Notes: generated by a model not told the origin, from the letters alone. 64,000 nt of DNA from a bacterium (GCA_018266105.1 JAFEBA010000037.1:44911-108910), one strand, 5' to 3'. Counted from the stretch's first letter, positions 24,820 through 33,848 are shown. A program made the numbers and translations.

Positions 24820-26453
24820 TCTTCTTTGGCTTCCTTCTGCGTCGCGGCCCATTCGGCCAGAGCCTCGCGGTCGATTTTAGCGTTGTGGCGCGGGTCAACC
24901 GGAAAGTCTTTGTGGAACAATACGGTCTTCACATCGCCGTAAATGGGATGCCCGGACAACTTTTCCTTGACCTCACGCGCGATGCGATTGCGTTCGGCCA
25001 CGTCGCGGGCCAGTTTGGGCTTTTGCAACTGAAGCACGATGGCCGGTCTTTGCTCTGGAGCCAGGCCCAGGCCCACCAGCGCGCTGCGCAGCACGTCCGG
25101 GTGTTGATCGGCGATACCCTCGGCGCAGACGGGGTAGTAGACATGTTCTTTGCCCTGCACTCGGTGTGACTTGCGCCCGACGATCCACAGCCGACTCTGG
25201 GCATCCAGGTAGCCGAGATCTCCCATCCGGTGCCAGATCTTGTCGCCCTGGCTGATCTTACTGCTCTGGGTGGCGCTGGGGTCATCGAAGTAGGCCCAGG
25301 TCACCTGCTCGGCGTGGACTACGATCTCGCCCACCTCTCCCGGACGTAGCATCAGCTCTTCGTTCCATTCGCTGACGGGGTCTTCGGTGCAGCGCATGAT
25401 CCGAACCTGCACCCCCGGAATCACTTGCCCGATACAGGTTCCGCCACCGTCCTTGGTGTGACTTGAGGTCTCCTCCAGCACTTCCGAGCCGGTGATCAGG
25501 CTGACCGGGAGCACTTCCGTGGCGCCGTAGGGGGTATAGACATCCCCGCCACCGTCCAGCAATTTGGTCCACATCTCGATGAAATCCAGGGAGATGGGGG
25601 CCCCGAAGGTGATCACGCGGCGCACGCTGGGCAATTTGATGCCGTAGTCCCGACAATATTTACCCAGTTTATCCCAGATGGCGGGAGAACCCTGAAGATT
25701 TTGTACTTTCCAGTCTTGAATGGCCCGCACCAGTCGGGCGGGTTCCACGTTGGCCGGTCGGCTGGGGTTGAGCTCAGGTAGCACACATGTGAGGCCCAGA
25801 GCAGTGGAGAAGAGTGCAAAGAGAGGAAAGCCGGGCATATCCATCTCGCCCGGTTGGAAATCGAACATCTCCTTGAGTGCGGCCACTTGTGCGTGAAAGA
25901 TTCCGTGGCGATACTCGACTCCTTTAGCCGGGCCGGTACTGCCTGAGGTGTAGAGGATGGCTGCCAACTGCTCCTTCTTGACCACCTGCGGGGCGAAGGG
26001 TCCTGAGCCGGGGGCGCTGACTCTCCAGAGCGGGCTGGCTCCAATCCAGCGGCTGTCGGTGCAGATGGCGCGGCGGACGGACTGAAACGCCTTGCTGTGC
26101 AAAGAGCGCAAGATGTGGGCGCGTCGGACTCCGATGAGAGCGTCCGGTTTGAGTTTTTCGATGCATTTGAGCAGAGGTTTTACGCCCATACCGGGGTCCA
26201 GGAAGACGGGCACGCAGCCCAGCTTGAAAAGGGCCCAGGTCAGGGCCACGAAGACGGGACCGGGTCGCTCCATCAGAAGCACTTTGTCGCCCGGGCGTAG
26301 ACCGAAGGTGCGGAAACCGTGGGCGTATTCGTCGCACTGAGTTTCCACCTCGCGAAAGGTGAGTACACGGTCAATGCCGTTCTGGCTGTAGACCAGGCAG
26401 CGCCCTTCCGGGTCGGCCTGCACGCGTTCACTCAGTAGGTGGGCGACGTTCAT
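24816..26453 (-). CDS. oleC: OleC, beta-lactone synthetase (AMP-binding)
   Basis: 545-residue member of the acyl-adenylate superfamily: P-loop ILYTSGSTGPAKGVEYRH, YTPYGATEVLPVSL, RMGDLGYLDAQSRLWIVGRK, and C-terminal DPRHNAKIDREALA with the conserved Lys. In the Ole pathway it converts the beta-hydroxy acid plus ATP to a beta-lactone. Assignment to OleC rather than a generic ligase rests on its overlap with oleD and oleB on both sides (4 bp each). Confidence 0.9.
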   Translation of the reverse strand: MNVAHLLSERVQADPEGRCLVYSQNGIDRVLTFREVETQCDEYAHGFRTFGLRPGDKVLLMERPGPVFVALTWALFKLGCVPVFLDPGMGVKPLLKCIEKLKPDALIGVRRAHILRSLHSKAFQSVRRAICTDSRWIGASPLWRVSAPGSGPFAPQVVKKEQLAAILYTSGSTGPAKGVEYRHGIFHAQVAALKEMFDFQPGEMDMPGFPLFALFSTALGLTCVLPELNPSRPANVEPARLVRAIQDWKVQNLQGSPAIWDKLGKYCRDYGIKLPSVRRVITFGAPISLDFIEMWTKLLDGGGDVYTPYGATEVLPVSLITGSEVLEETSSHTKDGGGTCIGQVIPGVQVRIMRCTEDPVSEWNEELMLRPGEVGEIVVHAEQVTWAYFDDPSATQSSKISQGDKIWHRMGDLGYLDAQSRLWIVGRKSHRVQGKEHVYYPVCAEGIADQHPDVLRSALVGLGLAPEQRPAIVLQLQKPKLARDVAERNRIAREVKEKLSGHPIYGDVKTVLFHKDFPVDPRHNAKIDREALAEWAATQKEAKEE

Positions 26454-27319
26454 TCCAGAAACTCCTTGATGACCTGGAGAGTGGTTTCGGGTTCGTCCTC
26501 ATAAAGCAAATGGTGAGCGCTCCTCAATCCCACCGATTTGGCGTGGGGGAAGATGTCCAGGAACTGGTCGCGCATCTTGGTGGTAAAGCACCAGTCTTTT
26601 TCACCCCAGAGCAGCAGCATCTGCTTGTTGCGCAGCCGCGGCAGGCCCTGCTCGAGCTGAACCAGATCAGGCCAGCTGGGGTGGCTGGCGTCCATGGGAA
26701 TATCTTGCACAAAACGGGCCGTGGCGATGCGGTTGGCCCAGCTACTGTAGGGAAAGGTGAAGCCCTTGCGCACGGCCCCGCGCATGCGGTGCGGATGAGC
26801 GGTGGCCGTGACCAGCGTGGTTTGCACGAAAGCGTTGAAGCCGCGGATCAGGAACTCACCCAGAAGCGGAATGCGCGCCGCCCAGAGTAGACGGGGGAGG
26901 TGCTTGGAGCGGAAGGCGGCGGTATTGCTGATCATGATACGGTCGAAGCGCTCCGGATGACGTGTGGCGACGGAGAGGCCGATGGGTCCACCCCAGTCAT
27001 GCACCAGCAAGTCAATGTCGCGCAGATCCAGATTCAGGATCAGACTTTCCAGGTTGGCCGCGTGTCGGGCCAGGCAGTAACGGTAATTTTGCGGCTTGTC
27101 TGAGAGCCCACAACCGATATGATCAGGGGCCACGCAACGGCGCCGGGGCCGGAACTCCTGAATCAGGTTGCGGAAGTAGAAAGACCAGGTCGGGTTGCCG
27201 TGCACCATCAGGAGCGGCTTGCCCGCTCCTTCATCCAGGTAGTGCATGCGCACGTTACCCAGTTGATGGTGCTGCGACTCAAAGGGATAGAGAGCAGCGA
27301 CTTCGGTTGGTAGATTCAC
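26450..27319 (-). CDS. oleB: OleB, beta-lactone decarboxylase (alpha/beta hydrolase)
   Basis: 289-residue haloalkane-dehalogenase-like hydrolase: VHGNPTWSFYFRNLI (oxyanion loop), nucleophile Asp in LLVHDWGGPIGLSVA, LLWGEKDWCF for the acid region, and His in RSAHHLLYED. In the pathway OleB decarboxylates the beta-lactone to a cis-olefin. It lies upstream of oleC with ATGA overlap. The upstream neighbour is a porin, and no oleA-like thiolase is seen in the window. Confidence 0.88.
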   Translation of the reverse strand: MNLPTEVAALYPFESQHHQLGNVRMHYLDEGAGKPLLMVHGNPTWSFYFRNLIQEFRPRRRCVAPDHIGCGLSDKPQNYRYCLARHAANLESLILNLDLRDIDLLVHDWGGPIGLSVATRHPERFDRIMISNTAAFRSKHLPRLLWAARIPLLGEFLIRGFNAFVQTTLVTATAHPHRMRGAVRKGFTFPYSSWANRIATARFVQDIPMDASHPSWPDLVQLEQGLPRLRNKQMLLLWGEKDWCFTTKMRDQFLDIFPHAKSVGLRSAHHLLYEDEPETTLQVIKEFLE

Positions 27320-27410
27320 TCCGGTCCCTTTGTTTCCAGGCCTTACTCTCCTTTAAGCCGACTCGGTCAACCGGCCTCACTTCCTATGCCTGCGTTAAAA
27401 ACTCATCAGG

Positions 27411-28508
27411 TTAGAATTTCAGTGTTTGCTGAAAGAACAAAGCCTGCTGGTAATCACGTCCGTCGAAGATGGGAGCGCTGGCTTTGTCGAAGCGGATGTC
27501 CACGCGCACGGCCCAATCGGGGGTGATTCGGTATTCTGGCGTCAAAGTGAAGGCGCGAATGCGGGCCGAATTTCCGCTGCGAATTCCGAACGGATCATTA
27601 TAAAATTCTTGTCGCAGGTTAAGCCAGAACTGCTCCGTCAGTTGGGTCTGGACGTAAAGGGAGAAACCGTTGACCCAGGCGGTGCCGCCCAAGGGGGCCA
27701 GTCCTTCTTCGGTTGAGGTGAAGGCGTGTAAGCCCAGGTTTACCTCGGGTATGACCTTGTAGTTGGCCACCAGGTCGTAATAACGGCGGCGGTTGTAATC
27801 GTTGTAGGCTTGCTCCGGTCCATCCAGGACATTGAAAGCCACTGAAAAATCCGCCGTTGGATGCCAGTTGATCTGACCGCCGAAGGATACCGAACGATTC
27901 GTGTCCCGGAAATTGTCCGCTCCCAGCACGACCATTCCTAGCAGAGAAACCTCGTCGTTTAGATTGTAGTTGAGGCGCACTCCGGTATGGGTGTAGGGGT
28001 TGAAGCTGTAGCCATAAGCCGGCGTTCCGTGCGGATTTTTGCCGTCCACTCCTGGCATAATCTCGTAGCCGACGTGGGTCGCAAATTTCCCAGCGTCAAT
28101 GCTCAGGTTGGGGTCGATCGAATAACGCACGAAAGCCTGGCGAATATCAAAGTCTGTATTGGAATAGCCGGTATAGGGGTCGCGGAAGAGCCCGGCAGCT
28201 GAGTCGATTCGCGGATAACTGCCGCCGAGCACAGTATCAAGGCGAAATCCCAGCTGGTCGTCACCGCTCAGTCCGTATTCAAAGTCCAGGTTCAGTCCGT
28301 CGAGTTTGAGTTTACGGTCGTCCAGCGCGTAGCCTCTAACCAGATTGCGACTGTTGGCGGGCTTTGGGAAATCCAGATTGTAGCTGCTGGCAGCGAAACC
28401 ACGGAAGATGAGTTCCGGTTCTGATGGCTGGTTCTCTGGCGATGGCTCAGGTTCTGGCCAGGCCAAACCAGAAATTGCCAGAATGAATAGAATCGACAGC
28501 GGGCGCAA
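27411..28508 (-). CDS. Outer-membrane beta-barrel porin (OmpL/BBP2-like)
   Basis: 365 residues from TTG 28508, chosen because a GGAGG site precedes it by 6 nt and a signal peptide follows at once (MRPLSILFILAISGLAWPEP). The mature protein is a run of amphipathic strands with aromatic girdles (FDIRQAFVRYSIDPNLSID, NPYTHTGVRLNYNLND, YYDLVANYKVIPEVNLGLHA) and ends in Phe (FFQQTLKF), the outer-membrane insertion signal. It resembles the putative beta-barrel porin-2 (OmpL-like) family. Supports a Gram-negative cell plan. Confidence 0.82.
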   Translation of the reverse strand: MRPLSILFILAISGLAWPEPEPSPENQPSEPELIFRGFAASSYNLDFPKPANSRNLVRGYALDDRKLKLDGLNLDFEYGLSGDDQLGFRLDTVLGGSYPRIDSAAGLFRDPYTGYSNTDFDIRQAFVRYSIDPNLSIDAGKFATHVGYEIMPGVDGKNPHGTPAYGYSFNPYTHTGVRLNYNLNDEVSLLGMVVLGADNFRDTNRSVSFGGQINWHPTADFSVAFNVLDGPEQAYNDYNRRRYYDLVANYKVIPEVNLGLHAFTSTEEGLAPLGGTAWVNGFSLYVQTQLTEQFWLNLRQEFYNDPFGIRSGNSARIRAFTLTPEYRITPDWAVRVDIRFDKASAPIFDGRDYQQALFFQQTLKF

Positions 28509-28639
28509 AATAGACCTCCAGGATGCAGGCCAAGAAAGACTTAGATCCCGCAAAAAGATGATCTAGAGTTAATTCAGAATTCGTCAATTGGACCTCAATT
28601 CTGAATCGGGCGCGTCAAGAACGGCTCAACTTGTTGAAG

Positions 28640-28753
28640 TCACGTGGTGTGCGACCTGTCGGTCGGCTGAGCGGCCGAGTCCAGAGTATGCATGTAGGCC
28701 GCCCAACCGCACAGAAAGAGAGTTAGAAACAGCAGAAAAATTCCATCGTGCAT
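28640..28753 (-). CDS. Candidate 37-aa single-helix peptide
   Basis: ATG 28753 opens 37 codons: MHDGIFLLFLTLFLCGWAAY followed by a polar tail with SAAQPTDRSHTT. One membrane helix, similar in plan to KdpF-like small proteins. The ribosome site (TAAGG, 2-3 nt from the ATG) is poor and no conserved neighbour supports it. The rest of the 28.51-28.81 kb gap shows no other gene. Confidence 0.25.
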   Translation of the reverse strand: MHDGIFLLFLTLFLCGWAAYMHTLDSAAQPTDRSHTT

Positions 28754-28808
28754 GCCCTTAGCTTAAGAGGGGGAGGGTCAAAGTGAGGACAAGATGAGCC
28801 TGGTCAGG

Positions 28809-29408
28809 TCAAGGATTCATCGAGGAAATCACCCAGCGGAAGCCCTGCAACTGGCAATCGATATTGCAGCTGCTGCGCCGGGCGGAGTAGCTGTAGCGGC
28901 TACGTGTCGCTGAGGCGTGGCTTCCCCCGATCATCAGAGTGACACGATTGGCGTTGCAGCAAAGCACCTGCCAGTCTGTCGGCTGATCAGAGAGCAGAGT
29001 TCCTCTCCATTGCTCGCTAAAAGAGGCCAGTTGCGGGCGTCCATCCGGCGCCAGATTGGCCAGAGCCTGGGTCCAATTTTCTTCGTTGACCAGCTTGATC
29101 TGACGTTTAATCAACTCGAAGGCGCCTCCCGTCGCGCTGTCTGGTCCCATTCCGGAGGCCGAGGTCAGGCTCAGTGTGCCCCGTGGATCGCGATTGCAAA
29201 ACAGGGTCCAACGGTAGCCCAAGCCTCGATTAAAGATGTCCTGGCAGCGACTGAACTCGGCCGAGACCGGTTCGGCGGGCGCATCACCGTTCTTCAGGCA
29301 TAGGATGACGCGCCCGGCGTTCTCGTTTTGGACCTGGACCAGCGTGCCTTCTACTTTGTCGGCTGCAGCCGGAAGGGCCAGCCACAAGGTGATCCAAAAC
29401 GCTTTCAT
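28809..29408 (-). CDS. Secreted Cys-containing protein of unknown function
   Basis: 199 residues from ATG 29408, preceded by GGCAAGGAG. The signal peptide is MKAFWITLWLALPAAADK. The mature part holds several Cys (ILCLKNG, SRCQDIFN, LFCNRD, VLCCNANRV, SCNIDCQ), consistent with disulfides outside the cytoplasm. The start overlaps the stop of the propeller protein at 29405 by 4 bp, so they form an operon. No family recognised. Confidence 0.65.
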   Translation of the reverse strand: MKAFWITLWLALPAAADKVEGTLVQVQNENAGRVILCLKNGDAPAEPVSAEFSRCQDIFNRGLGYRWTLFCNRDPRGTLSLTSASGMGPDSATGGAFELIKRQIKLVNEENWTQALANLAPDGRPQLASFSEQWRGTLLSDQPTDWQVLCCNANRVTLMIGGSHASATRSRYSYSARRSSCNIDCQLQGFRWVISSMNP

Positions 29409-30496
29409 CGACTCCTTGCCTCCCTTGACATGAGTTTCAGGTGGCAGGTGCCGCGATCCAGTTCTTCCCAAACGACCCAGAGCTTGCCCAAGCCGGCCGT
29501 CAAGGATGGTTTTCGCGAGATGCCGGGGGAATGAGACAGGTCCTGAACACGCCGGCCCTCCGCCAGCCAGACGTCAGGATGAAAAGCCCCGGCAGTCGTG
29601 TCGATCCAGGCCAGAACCGGTCTTTGAGCTGAGACCGCCAGGCTTGGGTCGCTGGATGTACCAGGAGTCCTGGACACGTTTTCGGCCCTCGCTCCGCTCC
29701 AAAGATAGATATTGGGACTGGACTGTCGATCCGGCTGGCCTACCCAGCTGAGGTATACTTTGGAGCCCGAGCTGGCCAGGCAAGGTTGTGAGCAACTGGA
29801 GCCGGCGGCCAACTGGCGAATGGGTGACCAGCCTTGAGGTTGGCCGCACCGGTAAGCTGTGCGCGGTCGGGTCGCGGCCGTGCACCAGTTGAAATGGAGG
29901 CGACCGTCGCTGCTGAATGCCAGTCCGGCCTGGCTGGAGGTTCCCAGTTGGGCCGACAGAAGTTCCGGTTTACTCCAGGACTTCCCGTGGTTTTGGGAAA
30001 AACTTCCGAAAAGATCTGGAGCGGACCTTCCACCACTGGTGTCGGTCCAAATCACCGCAAGACTTCCGTCGGGGGCGGCAGCCACTCGCGGCGAGCGCGA
30101 CAGTCGAGGGGTCTGGGAGATGTCCAGCGGTTCCGTCCAGGTTTTTCCGGCGTCGGCTGAGCGAGCGAAGTAGATGTCGGGATGGTCATTGCCGGAGCTG
30201 GTGTCGCTCCATACCACATCCACCGAGCCGTCTGCTTCCAGGCAGAGAGTCGGTTCACTTGAGATGCCGGGGGAGTGGGAGAGATTGACCGGTTGACTCC
30301 AGACCGAACCTTCGAGACTGCCCCGGTAGTAGATATCATTGTTGCCGTCCAGGCTCTCATAGACCAGATGCAGACCGGTCGGGCCAGCTGCCAGCGACGG
30401 CTGTTTGCCGATTCCTAAGTCGAGAGTGGCCGGGCCAGCCCAGGCAGTGCAGCTGATCAGAGTCAGGCCTGGGGTCAGAAGGCGGCGAAAAAACAT
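29405..30496 (-). CDS. Secreted BNR/sialidase-like beta-propeller protein
   Basis: 363 residues from ATG 30496 (signal peptide MFFRRLLTPGLTLISCTAWA). The mature protein repeats a ~45-residue blade: DIYYRGSLEGSVWSQPVNLS, IYFARSADAGKTWTEPLDIS, LFGSFSQNHGKSWSKPELLS and so on. It contains S-x-D-x-G-K-T-W Asp-box motifs and P-s-l-A-pDGs-l-x-V-x-W phrases. Such propellers bind glycans or act as sialidases; catalytic Arg triads are not evident, so binding is the safer guess. Co-translated with the Cys-rich protein downstream. Confidence 0.7.
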   Translation of the reverse strand: MFFRRLLTPGLTLISCTAWAGPATLDLGIGKQPSLAAGPTGLHLVYESLDGNNDIYYRGSLEGSVWSQPVNLSHSPGISSEPTLCLEADGSVDVVWSDTSSGNDHPDIYFARSADAGKTWTEPLDISQTPRLSRSPRVAAAPDGSLAVIWTDTSGGRSAPDLFGSFSQNHGKSWSKPELLSAQLGTSSQAGLAFSSDGRLHFNWCTAATRPRTAYRCGQPQGWSPIRQLAAGSSCSQPCLASSGSKVYLSWVGQPDRQSSPNIYLWSGARAENVSRTPGTSSDPSLAVSAQRPVLAWIDTTAGAFHPDVWLAEGRRVQDLSHSPGISRKPSLTAGLGKLWVVWEELDRGTCHLKLMSREARSR

Positions 30497-30565
30497 GCCG
30501 AGTGATTCGTAGTAGTGGCTGCAAGAACCTTGCACTGAGTTGCTTCGGACATGCTTCGGACATGA

Positions 30566-30600
30566 AAGAGACCTGGCAGCAAGCCGCTGCCAGGTCTCTT
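30566..30600 (-). terminator. Strong hairpin between TerB-like and propeller genes
   Basis: AAGAGACCTGGCAGC (30566-30580) pairs perfectly with GCTGCCAGGTCTCTT (30586-30600) around a 5-nt loop. Read on the minus strand it follows the TerB-like gene and ends in a weak U-rich CTCTTTC, so it is most likely that gene's terminator. An 11-bp tandem repeat (TGCTTCGGACA twice, 30541-30562) adjoins it. Confidence 0.6.
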
Positions 30601-30615
30601 CATGAGCGTTTGAGT

Positions 30616-31140
30616 CTAATTCTTGGCAGTGTCTTTGCCCGTCAGTCCTGCAGCCATCAGGATGGCCGATAAGGATACGATTCCCTCGGGGACTCCGGCC
30701 TTCTGCAGAATGGCGGTGTGGTCGCCGAGTTTGACCGGCTTGCCGCCCGTATTCAAGACCCGCGCCGCGAATTCCAAAATCGCTTTGGCTTGCTCGGAAG
30801 AGACATTGAGCTGACGGGAGAGTCGGTCATACTCGGCCGCTTCGGCTTCGGTGAAGACTCCGTCGCGGTAGGCCATCCCGGCCAGGTCGAGCAATAAACT
30901 GTAGCGCAAATCGGTGCCCGAGAGACGTTCCAGCACTTCGTCCATATTGTCGGGGGGAATCGCGGCGGCAGCCATGACTCTGCCTCGGGCATCTGGTCCC
31001 AGTACATACTGCAGGCTGAGTTGCCGAACGGCGTAGACCTCCTCTGATGTGACCGCCCCATCCTGGCCGGCCATGGAGGCCACCACCATCATATAGTCGG
31101 CTCGGTCCGATTCATTGAAGTCCGTTAACTGAAGATTCAT
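30616..31140 (-). CDS. TerB-like helical protein
   Basis: 174 residues from ATG 31140. All-helical with MVVASMAGQDGAVTSEEVYA and LDLAGMAYRDGVFTEAEAAE, the paired acidic helix-loop phrases (D-G-x-[IV]-x-x-x-E) of TerB/DjlA-like domains. Such proteins bind Ca2+ or membranes and occur in envelope-stress and tellurite-resistance contexts. It is divergent from the PspA-like gene at 31274, which supports an envelope-stress role by association. Confidence 0.65.
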   Translation of the reverse strand: MNLQLTDFNESDRADYMMVVASMAGQDGAVTSEEVYAVRQLSLQYVLGPDARGRVMAAAAIPPDNMDEVLERLSGTDLRYSLLLDLAGMAYRDGVFTEAEAAEYDRLSRQLNVSSEQAKAILEFAARVLNTGGKPVKLGDHTAILQKAGVPEGIVSLSAILMAAGLTGKDTAKN

Positions 31141-31243
31141 GAGTATTACCACGCTCCTTTCGGTGGCGATTCCTTCCAGGTCAGCCGCCTTCCTGGTGAT
31201 TGAGCAAACCTTGACCTCGGATCGCAGGTTGCCGCGCGGCTGG

Positions 31244-31259
31244 GGCGGAAGTTTCCGCC
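31244..31259. promoter_or_regulatory. Inverted repeat upstream of the PspA-like gene
   Basis: GGCGGAA-GT-TTCCGCC, a perfect 7-bp inverted repeat, ends five bases before the AGGAGGG ribosome site of the PspA-like gene. It could be an operator or a hairpin affecting translation. No other copy was noticed. Confidence 0.35.
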
Positions 31260-31273
31260 AAACAGGAGGGTGC

Positions 31274-31999
31274 ATGTTCAGTCGTCTAGGAAAACTTATC
31301 AAAGGCTTCTTCAGTCTCTTCATCTCCAATCTGGAAACGGCCAATCCGAAAGTGCTGCTCGAAGCTGAAATCGCCTCATTCCAGGAGGCGGTGGGCAATT
31401 ACAACAAGAGCCTGGCTCAGCAGGCCGCGTTAGTGCAGAAGCTTCAGAATCAGATTGCCCGTCAGAGGGCTGAGTTCGAGAAGCTCAAGAGCAGGCTCGC
31501 GACACTGGTCAAAGCCGGTCAGACCGAGGAAGCGGGGCGGTTGGCTTTGCAGGCCAAGAATCTGTCTGAGGCTCTGGCGGAGTCGGAAGCGCAGTTTGCC
31601 AACACCGATGGCATGTACAAGAACATGGTGAAGCAGCGTGATGTCTACATCCGCGATGCCCAACGTCGGATTGATACAATCAAGCAGAAGTTGTCCCAGG
31701 CAGAAATTGCTGAGAGTCAGGCCAAGCTGGCCGAGATTGCGACCGCCACTTCCTTCAATTTGGCGGGCAGCGGGGCGACCCTGGAACGCTTGGAGGAGAA
31801 GCTCGATGATCGGGTGGCTCAGGCTCAGGGCAAAGCCCGAGTCGCGGCCGACAACATAGCTGGCGGCGATTGGAAGATGAAAGCGGAGGAAGAAGCCGCT
31901 ATGGAGCAGGCCGCTCTGCTTGAGATGATGGGGGAGATCGGCCTACCGGCTTCTTCCGTTCAGTCCTCCCCGCAAGCGACCCGTCAGCTTCAGCTGTAA
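31274..31999 (+). CDS. PspA/IM30-family membrane-stress protein
   Basis: 241 residues from ATG 31274 after AGGAGGG. The N-terminal amphipathic helix (MFSRLGKLIKGFFSLFISNL) and the long coiled-coil (LAQQAALVQKLQNQIARQRA, FEKLKSRLATLVKAGQTEEA) match the ESCRT-III-like PspA/Vipp1 fold; family members coat and stabilise damaged inner membrane. The C-terminal segment has an Ala/Glu-rich helix. It may share regulation with the divergent TerB-like gene. Confidence 0.8.
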   Translation: MFSRLGKLIKGFFSLFISNLETANPKVLLEAEIASFQEAVGNYNKSLAQQAALVQKLQNQIARQRAEFEKLKSRLATLVKAGQTEEAGRLALQAKNLSEALAESEAQFANTDGMYKNMVKQRDVYIRDAQRRIDTIKQKLSQAEIAESQAKLAEIATATSFNLAGSGATLERLEEKLDDRVAQAQGKARVAADNIAGGDWKMKAEEEAAMEQAALLEMMGEIGLPASSVQSSPQATRQLQL

Positions 32000-32047
32000 C
32001 CCGGTCCAGCGAAAGGACCGCAACTGGGCCAGGACAAAGAGGGCGCA

Positions 32048-33598
32048 ATGTTACGTCGCGCCCTTCTTTCGCTCGCACTTATGGGAATGGCCTGGGCTGT
32101 TCCCGCTCCCGAGTGGCTGCCTGAACAGGACCTTGGCCGTCGCCAGGAGTTCATTGAGCGGGAAAAGGATTGGCGCAACGGTGCCGTGGTCTACCAGATC
32201 TTTGTCGACCGCTTCGCTCCTTCACGTCATTTGCAGGATAAAAAATACGATGCGCCTCGTAAATTGCGGAACTGGAACGAGCTTCCGGTTCCGGGCAGCT
32301 ACTTGAAAGAAGCCGGGGTCTGGTCGCACGAGGTCGATTATTGGGGAGGCGATCTGGATTCGGTGCGCTCCAGGCTGGATTATCTCCAGGGTCTGGGCGT
32401 GGACGTGGTTTACCTGAATCCGATTTTTGAGTCGCTCACCAATCACAAATACGACGCCTGGGACTACCACAAGGTAGACCCGGTCTATGGCAGTCGCAAG
32501 GATCTGGCCGACCTGGCCAGCGATCTGCACGGACGCAAGATGAAGCTGATGCTGGATGGCGTTTTCAATCATGTGGGTCGGCGTAGCCCCTATCTGAAAG
32601 ACCATCCTGATTTTTTCAAATGGCTCAACAACCAGCCCGTCTGCTGGTTGGACGTGGAAAACCTGCCTGAACTGCAGATGGAGAATCCCAAGGTGCGCGA
32701 CTTCATCTATGGCTCCACAACCTCGGTGGTGCAGTCTTATCTGCGTCAGGAGAAGATCGACGGGTGGCGACTGGACGTGGCCTTCGATCTGGGTTTCCGC
32801 TATCTGAGTGAGCTGACCAAAGCTGCCCACGAAGCTCGCCCGGGCTGCGAGATTATCGGTGAGATCTGGAACTATCCGGAGGACTGGTATCCAGCCGTGG
32901 ACGGCGTGATGAACATGCATGGCCGCATCGTGCTCATTCGTCTGCTAGAGGGTAAGATTAGAGGGCCGCTGGCTTCGGCGATGTGGGAAAGTATGGTGGC
33001 CGACGCTGGTTACGAGCACTTGCTAAAGGCCTGGCTGGTGCTGGATAATCACGATACTCCGCGGCTCAATCATATTCTCAAGCAGAGCTGGCAAGTTGAG
33101 ATGGCTCGTATCCTGCAGTTTACTCTGCCGGGTTCACCCGTCATTTACTATGGTAGCGAACTGGGCATGGCCGGAGGAGACGATCCCGCCAACCGTGCCC
33201 CCATGCGTTGGGATCTGGCCACCGATCAGAATCAATTGTTGGGCTTGCACCGTAAGCTACTCAAGATTCGCTCGCAGGAGCCGGCTCTGCGCATTGGCGA
33301 TTTCCGCCGGTTGCATTCGGATAAGGCTTTCGCCTTCTTGCGCAAGACTTTGAGCGCCAAAGAAACGGTGGTGGTGGTGGCCAATCCCGGGGACACCCCG
33401 ATTCAGGAGTTTCTACAGCTGCGCGACGGGAAGCTGCAGGACGTCACCAAAATGGTGGATTTGCTGGGGAGCGCGGTGGCCCCCACCATCTACGGTGGCT
33501 CCATCGAGCTGAGTCTGCAGCCACACCAGGTGGTTGTGCTCAAGCCGGACGTCTCGCCCATGCCCAAGGGCTACGACCGTTACGACCGCATGCCCTGA
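32048..33598 (+). CDS. Secreted GH13 alpha-amylase-family enzyme
   Basis: 516 residues with a signal peptide (MLRRALLSLALMGMAWAVPA). GH13 catalytic regions: LDGVFNHVG (I), GWRLDVAF with the nucleophile Asp (II), EIIGEIWNYPED with the acid Glu (III) and VLDNHDTPRL with the transition-state Asp (IV). An N-terminal WRNGAVVYQIFVDRFAPSR and MEL-type VWSHEVDYWGGDLDSV point to maltogenic amylase/neopullulanase-like enzymes. Probably hydrolyses alpha-glucans in the periplasm or outside. Starts 48 bp after the PspA-like gene, with AGAGGG upstream. Confidence 0.88.
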   Translation: MLRRALLSLALMGMAWAVPAPEWLPEQDLGRRQEFIEREKDWRNGAVVYQIFVDRFAPSRHLQDKKYDAPRKLRNWNELPVPGSYLKEAGVWSHEVDYWGGDLDSVRSRLDYLQGLGVDVVYLNPIFESLTNHKYDAWDYHKVDPVYGSRKDLADLASDLHGRKMKLMLDGVFNHVGRRSPYLKDHPDFFKWLNNQPVCWLDVENLPELQMENPKVRDFIYGSTTSVVQSYLRQEKIDGWRLDVAFDLGFRYLSELTKAAHEARPGCEIIGEIWNYPEDWYPAVDGVMNMHGRIVLIRLLEGKIRGPLASAMWESMVADAGYEHLLKAWLVLDNHDTPRLNHILKQSWQVEMARILQFTLPGSPVIYYGSELGMAGGDDPANRAPMRWDLATDQNQLLGLHRKLLKIRSQEPALRIGDFRRLHSDKAFAFLRKTLSAKETVVVVANPGDTPIQEFLQLRDGKLQDVTKMVDLLGSAVAPTIYGGSIELSLQPHQVVVLKPDVSPMPKGYDRYDRMP

Positions 33599-33701
33599 GG
33601 TTGGACAGTTCTAAAACAGGCGCACAAAACTGTTTCAAGAGGTTAACCGGCTGTTCACATTTGGGTGGCGCGTTTCGCCGCTGTTTTGAAATTGCAAGTT
33701 A

Positions 33702-33764
33702 AGATAAGTCCATCGAAGCCGCCCAATAAGCGGCGACGAGAAGCTCCAAAGTAGTTGCTTATCT
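33702..33764 (+). ncRNA. Candidate structured RNA element upstream of second amylase
   Basis: AGATAAG (33702-33708) pairs with CTTATCT (33758-33764) and encloses a GCCGC/GCGGC hairpin (33718-33722/33730-33734) with a 7-nt loop, followed by an unpaired GA-rich stretch. This is the shape of a small junction or aptamer-like fold, with an intrinsic terminator ~45 nt further on. No known riboswitch consensus was recognised; it may equally be a small RNA. Confidence 0.35.
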
Positions 33765-33807
33765 GACAATCTGACAATTGCTCCAGAAAACAAACCTGAT
33801 CTGACAA

Positions 33808-33848
33808 AGAAAAGACCCGCCGGAGACGTCTGGCGGGTTTTTTCTTTG
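33808..33848 (+). terminator. Intrinsic terminator upstream of second GH13 gene
   Basis: ACCCGCCGGA (33815-33824) pairs with TCTGGCGGGT (33829-33838), one G-T wobble, tetraloop GACG, followed by a T run, and preceded by an A-rich arm so it would also work on the opposite strand. Its place 95 bp before a start codon, rather than right after the first amylase stop (210 bp away), suggests an attenuator or the end of a short transcript. Confidence 0.8.
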
